Positions 28,215 through 37,278 of a stretch of 64,000 nt of DNA are shown piece after piece; position 1 is the first letter of the stretch, and each line of letters starts with the position of its first letter. Origin of the DNA: Granulicella sp. Its GTDB lineage: Bacteria > Acidobacteriota > Terriglobia > Terriglobales > Acidobacteriaceae. The stretch covers positions 62,001 through 126,000 of the forward strand of contig JANXYX010000019.1 of the NCBI GenBank assembly GCA_025408425.1, written 5' to 3'. The notes beneath the pieces are model-generated. The model did no database searches, had not been told where the DNA came from, and was given only the letters and a program-made list of their open reading frames with translations. The position numbers and the translations under genes were made by a program.

Positions 28215-29366
28215 TCAGGCGAAGAGGATGAACTGGGGTGAGTCCAGGGCGACAGTCTGCGTCGGACCGGTGAGGTGACCGGAGGAGGAATCGCGACGAT
28301 AGACGGTGACGGTTGCCGAGTTCTGATTGCCGTTGATGAGCCAGCGTCCAGAGGGATCGAGGGTGAAGTGGCGAGGGGCGTGGCCGCCGCAGGAGATGCG
28401 CTGGACAAGCTTCAGGGAGCCGTCTGTGGGGCTGATGGTGAAGACTACGAGGGTGTCCTCGCCGCGGTTGCTCGCGTAAAGGAAGCGGCCATCGGGAGAG
28501 ATGACGACTTCAGCGGCAGTGTTCTGACCGTGGAAGCTGGCGTCGAGAGTGCTGATGGTGGACTTCAGGTCGGTCAGGTTGCCGGATTCGCTCCAGCGAA
28601 AGCGAGTGATGGTGCAGTCGAGCTCGTTGATGCTGTAGACCCAGGGGTGAAGGGGGTGGAACGCGACGTGGCGCGGACCTGATCCGGGTTTGACCTTGAG
28701 GGTCTGATGCGGTTTGAGAGCCGCGGTGTGGGTGTCCACGGCATAGACGGAGATGGTGTCGGCGCCGAGGTCATTGACGATGAGGAAGCGACTGTCCGGC
28801 GAGAGCGTGGCGCAGTGGAAGTGGGACATCTCCTGGCGATCAGGGTTGGGACCGTGGGGTTCGCATGGGAAAGGAGCGCTGCAGTTGAAGCGGGAGACAG
28901 GGTCGGTGAGTTGGCCGTTGGACCGGATGCGGTAGGAGGCGAGGCTGTGACCAGCGTAGTCGGCGACGAAGGCAGAGTGGGCGGTGGGGTCGACTGCGAT
29001 GTAACAGGGGCCGGCTCCGGCAGAGGAGACCTGGTTGAGCTGGCGGAGCGCTCCGGTGGCTGGATCGAAGGCGTAGGAGGTGACGGTACCGTCCGTACCA
29101 CTGAGCTCATTGACGGCGTAGAGGAAGCGAAGGCCGTTGCGTGCGGAAGCGATGGCGAGGAACGAGGGTACCGCGGTCTCGGCGGCGAGGACGGGCGGAG
29201 TGAGCGTGCCGGTGGTGGTGTCGAAAGTGGAGCGGTAGATGCCTTTGGCGATACCCTTCGACGTGTCCGTTCCGAAGTAGACGAACTGCTGACGAGCGGA
29301 CTGGGCCAGCGCACGACTGACTGCGGCGGCTGGCAACGTCGCGAGGAAGTTGCGGCGGGTAATCAT
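28215..29366 (-). CDS. lactonase family protein (6-phosphogluconolactonase/YbhE-like beta-propeller), Tat-exported
   Basis: 383 residues. A twin-arginine signal (ITRRNFLATLPAAAVSRALA) is followed by seven-bladed propeller repeats. Signature segments are GPCYIAVDPT, HCATLSPDSRFLIVNDLGADTISVY, GSGPRHVAFHP, AAEVVISPDGRFLYASNRGEDTLVVF and APRHFTLDPSGRWLINGNQNS. Cytosolic YbhE hydrolyses 6-phosphogluconolactone; Tat export here implies a periplasmic sugar lactone instead (inference). Its neighbours on both sides are small hypotheticals with 2-bp gaps. Confidence 0.9.
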   Translation of the reverse strand: MITRRNFLATLPAAAVSRALAQSARQQFVYFGTDTSKGIAKGIYRSTFDTTTGTLTPPVLAAETAVPSFLAIASARNGLRFLYAVNELSGTDGTVTSYAFDPATGALRQLNQVSSAGAGPCYIAVDPTAHSAFVADYAGHSLASYRIRSNGQLTDPVSRFNCSAPFPCEPHGPNPDRQEMSHFHCATLSPDSRFLIVNDLGADTISVYAVDTHTAALKPHQTLKVKPGSGPRHVAFHPLHPWVYSINELDCTITRFRWSESGNLTDLKSTISTLDASFHGQNTAAEVVISPDGRFLYASNRGEDTLVVFTISPTDGSLKLVQRISCGGHAPRHFTLDPSGRWLINGNQNSATVTVYRRDSSSGHLTGPTQTVALDSPQFILFA

Positions 29367-29368
29367 GG

Positions 29369-29845
29369 CTATCGCTTCGTGGTCTCGCTGCTGGAACTCG
29401 TATAGGCAGCACTGGCTGGAAGTTCGCCGGGGAGGTGGATTCCCAATTCATCTTCCGGCCTGACGTCATCGTTGATGACGGGGAGGCTGGGCAGCTTGTC
29501 GGTGCTGCCGGCCTCGCGGACGACAGCGTCGGCGTTCTGGAGAACCTCTTCAACGGTCATGGTGTACATCTCGCGGCCGTTGTCGTAACCGGACTCGATG
29601 GCCTGCTTGAGGTAGCGACCGGCGGTCTGGGCAGCGAGACGATCCGTAATGACGAAGCCAGTGCGGCGCTTCTGCTCGACCCAGGCAGGATTGGGCATGG
29701 CGATCCAGACGGGCTTGCCGTTGACGGCGAAGCGGATGTCAGTGGCGTCGGCATGGCGGGTGGCAATGGCGACGACGGTTCCCTTCCAGATGCAGCGGAG
29801 GGGTTCGTTGGTCCAGCGGTCGGTTACTGTGAAGTCTTCATACAT
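29369..29845 (-). CDS. hypothetical protein, first gene of lactonase cluster
   Basis: 158 residues from the ATG at 29845 (MYEDFTVTDRW). An upstream in-frame ATG at 30007 would add an acidic low-complexity segment overlapping the leader of the divergent GH3 gene; I consider it spurious. It has a compact globular part (GTVVAIATRHADATDIRFAVNGKPVWIAMPNPAWVEQKRRTG) followed by a polar tail. Its stop is 2 bp before the lactonase start. Function unknown. Confidence 0.6.
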   Translation of the reverse strand: MYEDFTVTDRWTNEPLRCIWKGTVVAIATRHADATDIRFAVNGKPVWIAMPNPAWVEQKRRTGFVITDRLAAQTAGRYLKQAIESGYDNGREMYTMTVEEVLQNADAVVREAGSTDKLPSLPVINDDVRPEDELGIHLPGELPASAAYTSSSSETTKR

Positions 29846-30097
29846 GGCTGTAATTAGAGTAGAGCAGGGTTGGGGTTGGAGCAAGGGTGCGGGCCGATTG
29901 GCAGAGCATCCGGCCTGCTCGTCGACCTCGTTTTCTTCTTCTTCGTCGTTCGATGTCTCTTCCTCGATGTCTACGACGGCGGGCTCGGCGATATTTGGCT
30001 TTGTCAATCGTGCGGGGTTGCGTGTACAAACGCGGGGCGTGGTTTTTACGCTTTGTTGTTGTTGTTGCTCATTCTAGTTTTCTTTTCAGGGGTCTTC

Positions 30098-32137
30098 ATG
30101 TCGGTTGCTGCCTGGGTTCTTGGTGTGGTTGGGGTGGGTGCTGTTGCGCTGACCTCTCGTGGAGTTGTGCTGGCTTCGCATGGTTTCGATGGGCAGGAGG
30201 GTGGGCGGGCCCGGGTGGTGCAGCCGGTGCTGGGGCGGCGGTCGGTGGAGATTTTGAAGGTGGATGGGCTGGAGTTCAGGGACTTGAACCGCAATGGAAA
30301 GCTGGACCCTTTTGAGGATTGGCGGTTGAGTGCGGAAGCTCGTACGGCGGATCTGATGGGGCAGATGACGCTGGAGGAGATGGCGGGGGTGATGGTGCAT
30401 GGGACGGTGCCGACGGCGGGGGCTCTGGGGGCGATTGGTGCGGGTGGAGCGGGGTCCGGGTATGACCTGACCAAGGTGAAGCGGCTGGTGGGAGAGCAGC
30501 ATGTGAACAGCTTTATTACGCGGCTGTCAGGTTCGGCACGGTTCCTGGCGGAGCAGAATAATGCGGTGCAGGCGCTGGCGGAGGAGACGCGGTTGGGGAT
30601 TCCGGCGACGATCTCGACGGATCCCCGGCATCACTTCCAGGAGGTGCTGGGGGCGAGCGCGGCGGGGACGATCTTTTCGCAGTGGCCGGAACCGCTGGGG
30701 TTTGCGGCGATCGACGATGTGGCGTTGACGCGGCGGTTTGGAGATATTGCCCGGCAGGAGTATGCGGCGGTGGGGATTCGGGAAGCGCTGTCTCCGCAGG
30801 CGGACCTGGTGACGGAGCCGCGATGGGCGCGGGCGAATGGGACGTTCGGCGAAGATCCGATGCTGGCCAAGCGGATGGTGAAGGCTTATGTCGAGGGGTT
30901 TCAGGGCGGGGATGCGGGGTTGAACCGCGACAGCGTGTTGACGGTGGTGAAGCACTGGGTGGGGTATGGCGCGGAGAAGGATGGCTGGGACGGGCATAAC
31001 TATTACGGGCGGTTTGCAGAGATCTCGGGGAAGAACCTGGAGCAGCACATCATTCCGTTTACAGGGGCGTTCGAGGCGCAGGTGGCGGGGGTGATGCCGA
31101 CGTACGCGATTCTGCAGGGTGCGACGGTGGATGGGAAGCCGCTGGAGCAGGTGGGAGCGGGCTTCAGCAAGCAGTTGTTGCAGGATCTGCTGCGGGACAA
31201 GTACAAGTTTCGCGGGGTGGTGGTGAGCGACTGGGGGATTACGAGCGACTGCAATGACGGGTGCAAGAATGGAGTTCCGGCGGGGCAGAAGGCGGGGCCG
31301 GGCAATATCGGGATGCCGTGGGGTGTGGAGGGGCTGACGCGGGAGGAGCGGTTCGCGAAGTCGATTGGGGCGGGTGTGGATCAAGTGGGGGGGACGGAGG
31401 AGTCGAGCTATATCGTCTCGGCGGTGAAGGACGGCAAGCTGACGGAGGCGCGGGTGCGCGAGGCGGCGGGACGGGTGCTGCTGCAGAAGTTCCAGATGGG
31501 ACTGTTCGAGCAGCCGTATGCGGATGTGGAGAAGGCGGACGGCATCGTAGGGCGCAAGGAGTTTGTGCGGGCGGGTGAGGAGGCGCAGGCTCGGGCGGTG
31601 GTGCTGCTGGAGAACAAGGCGGTAAAGGGCAAGGCTCTACTGCCGGTGGCCGGTGGCAAAAAGGTCTTCCTGGTGAACGTGAAGGCGGAGGCGGCGCGAG
31701 CGGCTGGGTTGGTGGTTGTGGAGGATGTGGCGCAGGCGGACTTTGCGATTGTGCGGGCTCCGGCGCCGTATGAGGGGACGCATCCGGGGTACTTCTTCGG
31801 CGGGCGGCAGCATGAGGGGCGGCTGAATTTTGTTGATTCGGACAAGGCGTATGCGGAGCTGCTGCGGGTGAGCGCGGTGGTGCCTACGGTGTTTACGACG
31901 ACGCTGGAGCGACCGCTGATTCTCACGAATGTGAAGCCGCATGCGACGGTTTTGCTGGGCGACTTCGGGATCGGCGACGGGCCGTTGCTGGATGTGATTA
32001 CGGGCAAGGTGAAGGCCGTGGGAAAACTGCCGTTCGAGCTGCCTTCGTCGGTAGAGGCGGTGCAGAAGCAAAAGGGCGACGTGCCACATGACTCGGCCGC
32101 GCCGCTCTACCGATTTGGCTTCGGGCTGAAGTACTGA
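30098..32137 (+). CDS. glycoside hydrolase family 3 protein (beta-glucosidase-like)
   Basis: 679 residues from the ATG at 30098 (AGGGG 5 bases upstream). The frame is open further 5' but reads as membrane-like nonsense. An uncleaved or cleaved N-terminal hydrophobic segment (AAWVLGVVGVGAVALTSRGVVLA) suggests export. Catalytic-domain landmarks: RLGIPATISTDPRHH, VTEPRWARANGTFGEDP, SVLTVVKHWVGYG, and the nucleophile Asp in FRGVVVSDWGITSDC (about residue 376). The C-terminal alpha/beta sandwich is short, ending PLYRFGFGLKY, with no fibronectin-like module. It removes terminal beta-linked sugars; exact substrate unknown. Confidence 0.88.
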   Translation: MSVAAWVLGVVGVGAVALTSRGVVLASHGFDGQEGGRARVVQPVLGRRSVEILKVDGLEFRDLNRNGKLDPFEDWRLSAEARTADLMGQMTLEEMAGVMVHGTVPTAGALGAIGAGGAGSGYDLTKVKRLVGEQHVNSFITRLSGSARFLAEQNNAVQALAEETRLGIPATISTDPRHHFQEVLGASAAGTIFSQWPEPLGFAAIDDVALTRRFGDIARQEYAAVGIREALSPQADLVTEPRWARANGTFGEDPMLAKRMVKAYVEGFQGGDAGLNRDSVLTVVKHWVGYGAEKDGWDGHNYYGRFAEISGKNLEQHIIPFTGAFEAQVAGVMPTYAILQGATVDGKPLEQVGAGFSKQLLQDLLRDKYKFRGVVVSDWGITSDCNDGCKNGVPAGQKAGPGNIGMPWGVEGLTREERFAKSIGAGVDQVGGTEESSYIVSAVKDGKLTEARVREAAGRVLLQKFQMGLFEQPYADVEKADGIVGRKEFVRAGEEAQARAVVLLENKAVKGKALLPVAGGKKVFLVNVKAEAARAAGLVVVEDVAQADFAIVRAPAPYEGTHPGYFFGGRQHEGRLNFVDSDKAYAELLRVSAVVPTVFTTTLERPLILTNVKPHATVLLGDFGIGDGPLLDVITGKVKAVGKLPFELPSSVEAVQKQKGDVPHDSAAPLYRFGFGLKY

Positions 32138-32151
32138 GTGGCTTGTAGAGG

Positions 32152-33501
32152 CTAGATGCCTAGCTCGGTGCGGATGGCGTTGGCGATGGTTGTGGCGTGG
32201 TGGTGCATGAGGGGTTCGGATTCGGCTTCGATCATGACTCGGGCGAGGGCTTCAGTGCCGGAGTAGCGGATGACGACGCGGCCGGAGTCGGCGAGATCTT
32301 TTTCAGCGGCTGCGATGGCGGCTGCGACGGCGGGGATGGAGTCGAGGGGCTTACGCTCGCGGACTTTGACGTTGACGATGACCTGAGGGAAGACCTTGAG
32401 GTCGGCGATGAGTTCTGCAAGGGTTTTGCCGGAGCGGTGGACGATATCGAGGAGAAGGAGTGCGGTGAGGAGGCCGTCGCCGGTGGTGGAGCGTCCGGCG
32501 AAGATGATGTGGCCGGACTGCTCGCCGCCGAGGGCTGCGCCGGTTGCATTCATCTGTTCGAGGACGTACTTGTCGCCAACGGGAGCGCGGAGCATTTTGA
32601 TATTGGAGCGCTTGAGCGCGGCTTCGAGGCCCATGTTGGACATGGTGGTGGCGACGACCGTGGAGTTGGTGAGGAGGCCACGGGCCTGGAGGTCGCGTCC
32701 GGCGAGGAGGAGGACGGCGTCGCCATTGACGACGCGGCCGTGCTCGTCGGCGAAGAGGGCGCGGTCTGCATCGCCGTCGAAGGTGATGCCCATGGAGGCC
32801 TTTTGTGCGAGGACTTCAGCGGCGACCACGGTAGGGTGGAGGGCTCCGCAGGCCTCGTTGATGTTGCGGCCATCGGGGCTGGCGTGAGTGATGACGACTT
32901 CGCCGCCGAGATGCTGGAAGAGTTGCGGGGCGACAGAAGAGGCGGCGCCGTTGGCGCAGTCGACGACGATGCGGCGACCGTCGAGGGAGAGGCCGGGGAC
33001 TGCGGCGAGGAGGAATTGAACGTATTCGGCGCGGTCGGCTTCGTTGACGGGAGGCGGGAGGTTGGCGGGAGCTAGTTGCCAGTTGCTGGTTGCCAGTTGG
33101 CGGAAGATCTCGTCTTCGATGGCGAGTTCGGTTTCGTCTGGGAGCTTGTAGCCGTCGGGGCCGAATAGCTTGATTCCGTTGTCCTGCCAGGGATTGTGGG
33201 AGGCGGAGATGACGATGCCGGCCGCAAAGCCGTGGGTGCGGGCGAGGAAGGCGATGGCAGGAGTGGTGATGACGCCTGCGCTCTCGACGGATGCTCCGCC
33301 GGAGGTGAGGCCGGAGGTCAAGGTGGCTGCGATCCAGTCACTGGATTCGCGTGTGTCCATGCCGAGGAGGACTCTTGGATTTGCAGAAGTTTTTGAGAGG
33401 GAGTGAGCGAGGGCTAGACCGATGGCGTAGACGGTGGGTGCGTCGAGGGGGGACTGACCGGCGACGGCGCGAATTCCATCGGTTCCAAAGAGCTTCTTCA
33501 T
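32152..33501 (-). CDS. glmM: phosphoglucosamine mutase
   Basis: 449 residues. Start MKKLFGTDGIRAVAG, phosphoserine loop GIVISASHNPWQDNGIKLFG, metal loop FDGDADRALFAD, sugar-binding GGEQSGHIIF and phosphate-binding RYSGTEALARVMIE are all present. It makes glucosamine-1-phosphate for cell-wall and LPS precursors. Its ATG overlaps the xseA stop by 4 bases (ATGA). Residues near 138-150 (QLATSNWQLAPANL) come from an 11-base direct repeat GTTGCCAGTTG at 33075 and 33089, a small in-frame insertion on the surface of domain 1/2. Confidence 0.95.
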   Translation of the reverse strand: MKKLFGTDGIRAVAGQSPLDAPTVYAIGLALAHSLSKTSANPRVLLGMDTRESSDWIAATLTSGLTSGGASVESAGVITTPAIAFLARTHGFAAGIVISASHNPWQDNGIKLFGPDGYKLPDETELAIEDEIFRQLATSNWQLAPANLPPPVNEADRAEYVQFLLAAVPGLSLDGRRIVVDCANGAASSVAPQLFQHLGGEVVITHASPDGRNINEACGALHPTVVAAEVLAQKASMGITFDGDADRALFADEHGRVVNGDAVLLLAGRDLQARGLLTNSTVVATTMSNMGLEAALKRSNIKMLRAPVGDKYVLEQMNATGAALGGEQSGHIIFAGRSTTGDGLLTALLLLDIVHRSGKTLAELIADLKVFPQVIVNVKVRERKPLDSIPAVAAAIAAAEKDLADSGRVVIRYSGTEALARVMIEAESEPLMHHHATTIANAIRTELGI

Positions 33502-35105
33502 GAGGTACTTTTCTCCGTTACGTTATTGTCGCCGATGTTGATGCCGGTGACGCGGGCTGCGAGGGAACCAGTAGCGAGACAAACACGGATGGACTGATCC
33601 GGGGCGGCTTCGGCGGCGGAGTGAAGGAGGTTTCCGTTGGAGGAGTAGACCAAGGCGTAGCCGCGACCGAGGACAGCGAGGGGTGAGAGCGCGTGGAGGC
33701 GCGTAGTCGCCTGGCTGAGGCGGGTTTGGTGTTGAGCGAGGATCTGCGGTGCGATGCGACGAAGGCGGAGGTTGGCGCTGTCGAGGCGGTGGCGTGCGTT
33801 GGCGAGGCGAAGAGAGACGTCCTGACGGCGGAGGCGGTCTGTGAGCAGAGCGAGCGATTGGGCGGGAGTGCGGAGTCGACGGGCGATGGCGGCGTCAAGA
33901 CGGAGGCGGAGCTCGTCGAGATGCTGATCGCGGCGGCTGACAGCGTCGCGAAGGCGGAGGAGCACGGACTCTGCAGAGAGCTGGGAGTAGCGCTGGCGGG
34001 CCTGCATGAGGTGGTACTGGACGGCGCGGTGGACGCGGCGATCGAGGGCGGCGATGCGGTCCTCGATGCGATGCTGGGCGGCGGTGACGAGTTCTGCTGC
34101 GGCTGAGGGAGTGGGGGCGCGGAGGTCTGCGACGAAGTCGGCGATGGTGAAGTCAGTCTCGTGGCCGATGGCGGAGACGACGGGAAGCTCTGATGCAGCG
34201 ATGGCGCGGGCGAGTGCTTCGTCGTTGAAGCCAGCGAGGTCCTCGATGGAGCCGCCGCCCCGGGCGATGATGACGAGATCGACGCGGTGTGGATTGCGAT
34301 TGAACCAGCGAAGTGCGTGGGCGACGGAGCTGGGGCAGTTGGTGCCCTGCATGGTGGCGGGGTGGATGAGGAGGTTAAGACGTGCGTGGCGGCGGCGGAC
34401 GACCGTGACGATGTCGCGGATGACGGCCCCGGTGGGCGAGGTGATGATGCCGATGCTACGCGGGAAGCTGGGGAGCGGGCGCTTGCGGGCTGCGTCGAAG
34501 AGGCCCTCGGCGAGGAGGCGGGCTTTGAGCTGCTCGAAGGCAAGCTGGAGGGCTCCGGCGCCACGGGGCTCCATGGTTTCTGCGATGAGCTGGAGCTGGC
34601 CTCGGCTCTCGTAGATGGAGATGCGGCCACGGACAAGGACGGCGAGGCCGTCGGCGGGACGGAAGCGGAGGAGTGAGGATTGGCGGCGGAACATGACGAC
34701 GGGGAGCTGGGCTTCGCCGTCCTTGAGGGTGAAATAGATATGGCCGGAGGGGGCGGGGCGGCAGTTGGAGATTTCACCTTCGACCCAGAGGTCGGTATAG
34801 GCGTCTTCGACGTGCTGACGGACGTTGCCGACCAAGGCTCGGACGGACCAGATGCGACGCTCGATGGCTGGATTGACGGCGATGGCGGGGGGCTGAGCGC
34901 GTCGGTCGGCAGCAGCGGCTGGCTTGGCAGGCTTGACCGCTTGACGAGGGACTGGAGGGGCTTCGGGGACGATTTCAGGGGGGGTGGGGGCTGCGGCGGG
35001 TGCGGGATCCGACGCAAAGAGCAGACCCGACTTCGCGGCGCGCGATCTAGACCGACGCGCGTGAAAACTTGCCAGCGTGGGCGGATTCTCTTCCCTGTCG
35101 GACAT
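33498..35105 (-). CDS. xseA: exodeoxyribonuclease VII large subunit
   Basis: 535 residues against the usual ~450. The OB-fold is at ~residues 84-180 (WVEGEISNCRPAPSGHIYFTLKD), and the catalytic core has GIITSPTGAVIRDI, ARGGGSIEDLAGFNDEALARAI and SAIGHETDFTIADFVAD, followed by the long coiled coil and a C-terminal GRGYALVY segment. The extra ~80 N-terminal residues are Ala/Pro-rich and probably disordered. It degrades single-stranded DNA with XseB, which is not encoded here. Third gene of a set: receiver protein, DUF2905, xseA, glmM. Confidence 0.93.
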   Translation of the reverse strand: MSDREENPPTLASFHARRSRSRAAKSGLLFASDPAPAAAPTPPEIVPEAPPVPRQAVKPAKPAAAADRRAQPPAIAVNPAIERRIWSVRALVGNVRQHVEDAYTDLWVEGEISNCRPAPSGHIYFTLKDGEAQLPVVMFRRQSSLLRFRPADGLAVLVRGRISIYESRGQLQLIAETMEPRGAGALQLAFEQLKARLLAEGLFDAARKRPLPSFPRSIGIITSPTGAVIRDIVTVVRRRHARLNLLIHPATMQGTNCPSSVAHALRWFNRNPHRVDLVIIARGGGSIEDLAGFNDEALARAIAASELPVVSAIGHETDFTIADFVADLRAPTPSAAAELVTAAQHRIEDRIAALDRRVHRAVQYHLMQARQRYSQLSAESVLLRLRDAVSRRDQHLDELRLRLDAAIARRLRTPAQSLALLTDRLRRQDVSLRLANARHRLDSANLRLRRIAPQILAQHQTRLSQATTRLHALSPLAVLGRGYALVYSSNGNLLHSAAEAAPDQSIRVCLATGSLAARVTGINIGDNNVTEKSTS

Positions 35106-35144
35106 ACCGACCTGAGTCTAGCATCGCGGGGTGGTGCGGTGGTT

Positions 35145-35369
35145 CTATTGACGAAAGCGGTTGACGATCCACAAGATGAGACTGAGCACGATGCTGAGCA
35201 GAATCGACGTGGCAAGGGGGAAGGAGACGGACCAGCCGCGGCCCCGCCAGTTGAAGTCTCCAGGGAGCCGACCGATGGGGAGATTCAGGCGGTTGAGGCC
35301 GAGCAGAAGCAGACCAGCGACGAGGCACAGGGATCCGACGAGGACGAGAAGGCGGGCCAAGTCATTCAT
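35145..35369 (-). CDS. DUF2905 family small membrane protein
   Basis: 74 residues with two transmembrane helices (LLVLVGSLCLVAGLLLLGLN and LATSILLSIVLSLILWIVNRF) joined by the family signature LPIGRLPGDFNWRGRGWSVSFPL. Function unknown. It lies 13 bp after the receiver gene and 39 bp before xseA on the same strand. Confidence 0.88.
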   Translation of the reverse strand: MNDLARLLVLVGSLCLVAGLLLLGLNRLNLPIGRLPGDFNWRGRGWSVSFPLATSILLSIVLSLILWIVNRFRQ

Positions 35370-35382
35370 TTGGTTGGAGAAA

Positions 35383-35754
35383 CTACGCGGTATCCAGTAT
35401 GGCGGCGGCTTCTCGCAAGAGCTCTTCCGGGTGGCACGGTTTGGTGAGAATGCCGAGGGGTTGAGGCAGCAGGTTGGCTTGCTCCTTCACCCGCTTGAGA
35501 TTGGAGTAGAAGCCGGTGAGGACGATGATGCGGCAGGACGGGAGTTCTTTGGTTATCTCGTCGACGAGAGCATGGCCGTCTTTTTCGGGCATGGTTATGT
35601 CGCAGAGGAGAAGATCGGGCTTGAACTCGCGTGCGCACTGTAAAGCGGAGTCGGCAGAGTACGTGGCGCGCGCATCGAAGCCGCTTTTGTTGAAGACAAG
35701 AGAGAGAGTGTCAGCTACGAGATGTTCATCATCGACGACCAGAACACGCTGCAT
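35383..35754 (-). CDS. single-domain response regulator
   Basis: 123 residues, receiver domain only. The acidic pocket is VLVVDDEHL, the phosphorylated Asp is in LLLCDITMPEKDG (about residue 52), the switch Thr in IIVLTGFYS and the conserved Lys in GILTKPCHPEE. There is no DNA-binding output domain, so it acts through protein contacts or as a phosphate relay. No histidine kinase is nearby. A 17-bp direct repeat lies 20-57 bp before the start. Confidence 0.92.
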   Translation of the reverse strand: MQRVLVVDDEHLVADTLSLVFNKSGFDARATYSADSALQCAREFKPDLLLCDITMPEKDGHALVDEITKELPSCRIIVLTGFYSNLKRVKEQANLLPQPLGILTKPCHPEELLREAAAILDTA

Positions 35755-35773
35755 AAGAGTCTCCGTACCGCTG

Positions 35774-35811
35774 TTCGTGCCAAGTGTTCATTCATTCGTG
35801 CCAAATGTTCA
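35774..35811. promoter_or_regulatory. direct repeat upstream of receiver gene, possible operator
   Basis: TTCGTGCCAAGTGTTCA at 35774-35790 and TTCGTGCCAAATGTTCA at 35795-35811: one mismatch in 17, with a 21-bp period (two helical turns), 20 bp from the receiver ATG. The remaining ~250 bases up to the channel gene at 36060 show no other feature. Confidence 0.45.
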
Positions 35812-36059
35812 GTAGCCCGGAGATCAACTAGTCGCTTACAAACTAATCGAAAGAATCAGGGGTGTCGAATGAATAAGAGGTCAATTTCATGTGCTTCGAT
35901 AACTTATTGATTCGATTGAAGGGCAGGTTTTAGACTGCGCTTATTGGCCCATGGTTAGCTGTCCGGCTTGATGAAAGTTAACCCCAGTGTGGCCGGAGAG
36001 TTGCGCTCTGGTAAGGTTACGGAGAGATTCTGGCCCAGCCAGCGGTGTAAGGAGATTGA

Positions 36060-37265
36060 ATGCATTTTGCGGCTTTAGTTGCCGGATTGGTGTTCTGTTT
36101 TGCGGTGGCGCTGGACGCGTTTCAGACGATTATTCTGCCCCGGCGGCCTTCGGGACGGCTGCGCATTACGCGGCTGTTTTATGTGATGACGTGGAATCCT
36201 TTGGTCGCGGTGGCTCCCCATATTCGCAGCAAGCGAGTGCGGGAGCAGATGTACAGCGTTTACGGGCCGCTATCCCTGATTCTGCTGCTGGTGCTGTGGG
36301 CGATTTTGCTGATTGCGGGATTCGGGTTGTTCTACTTTGCGATGGGGTCGCCGTTTACGGATGCGGTGCGTGGTCAAAATCCCAGCACGTGGAGACGCTT
36401 CAGCACAGACCTGTATGTGAGCGGGACTACGCTGTTTACGCTGGGGCTGGGCGACGTGGTGCCGCGTGCTCTGGCGGTGCGGGCTTTGATCATTCTGGAG
36501 TCGGGGGTGGGCCTGGGATTTGTAGCCCTGGTGATTGGGTATCTGCCGGTGCTGTACCAGGCGTTCTCGCGGCGGGAGGTAAGCATAGCGCTGCTGGACG
36601 CGCGGGGAGGCTCACCACCGACGGCGACGGAGTTGCTGCGGCGGCATGGCTTTGAAGGCGGCGAGGAGGCAATGACGGATCTGCTGGCAGAGTGGGAACG
36701 GTGGTCGGCGGAGATTCTGGAGTCACATATTTCTTACCCGCTGCTGTGCTACTACCGGTCGCAACATGACAACCAGAGCTGGCTGTCGGCGCTGGTGGCA
36801 ATGCTGGATGCGTGTGCGCTGCTGATCTCGATTGTGGAGGGGGCGCAGGCGCGGCAGGCGCAACTGACGTTTGCGATGGCACGTCATGCACTGATCGACC
36901 TGGGACATGTGTTCAGCCTCGAAAAGAAGGCTCAGTTGCTGCGGGAGTCCGGAGCGGACCGACTGCCGCCGAAGGAGTTTTCGCGGTTGTGCGAGGCCCT
37001 GGGCGACACCAGTCTGCGGATGTGCGGGGATGCGGCTTCAGGAGACCGGCTGCGTGCGATGCGGGTGCTTTATGAGCCGCAGGCGATGGCACTGGCTGAG
37101 TATCTGAAGATGCCGCTGCCGCCGTGGATTCCCGAGCCGACGGCGAAGGACCAATGGCAGACGATCGAGCGGCTCCGGAGCGAGGCGGAGGCGGTGCTGC
37201 GGGGGATGGGACCTGCAAGTGACCATGCGACGGCCGCAAACCTTCACGACTCGCACGGTCACTAA
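36060..37265 (+). CDS. potassium-channel-like membrane protein with large cytosolic domain
   Basis: 401 residues. Helices at about 4-22 and 75-95, a pore loop, and another helix at about 140-165 give an Ion_trans_2-type pore. The filter region reads SGTTLFTLGLGDVVP, where canonical channels have TVGYGD. The C-terminal ~220 residues are soluble and helical (ELLRRHGFEGGEEAMTDLLAEWERW, YYRSQHDNQSWLSALVAMLDACALL) with a His-rich end. The family role is ion conduction; the altered filter leaves selectivity open. It stands alone on the plus strand. Confidence 0.8.
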   Translation: MHFAALVAGLVFCFAVALDAFQTIILPRRPSGRLRITRLFYVMTWNPLVAVAPHIRSKRVREQMYSVYGPLSLILLLVLWAILLIAGFGLFYFAMGSPFTDAVRGQNPSTWRRFSTDLYVSGTTLFTLGLGDVVPRALAVRALIILESGVGLGFVALVIGYLPVLYQAFSRREVSIALLDARGGSPPTATELLRRHGFEGGEEAMTDLLAEWERWSAEILESHISYPLLCYYRSQHDNQSWLSALVAMLDACALLISIVEGAQARQAQLTFAMARHALIDLGHVFSLEKKAQLLRESGADRLPPKEFSRLCEALGDTSLRMCGDAASGDRLRAMRVLYEPQAMALAEYLKMPLPPWIPEPTAKDQWQTIERLRSEAEAVLRGMGPASDHATAANLHDSHGH

Positions 37266-37278
37266 CGAGGGATAGAGC

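Noticed and set aside
29870..30097. N-terminal extension of the GH3 frame
   Set aside because: Poor composition and no ribosome-binding site; AGGGG supports the start at 30098.
33518..35215. 565-codon open frame on the minus strand overlapping xseA
   Set aside because: Out of phase with xseA, composed almost only of Ser, Pro, Ala and Thr, with no family motif; a GC-rich shadow of the real gene.
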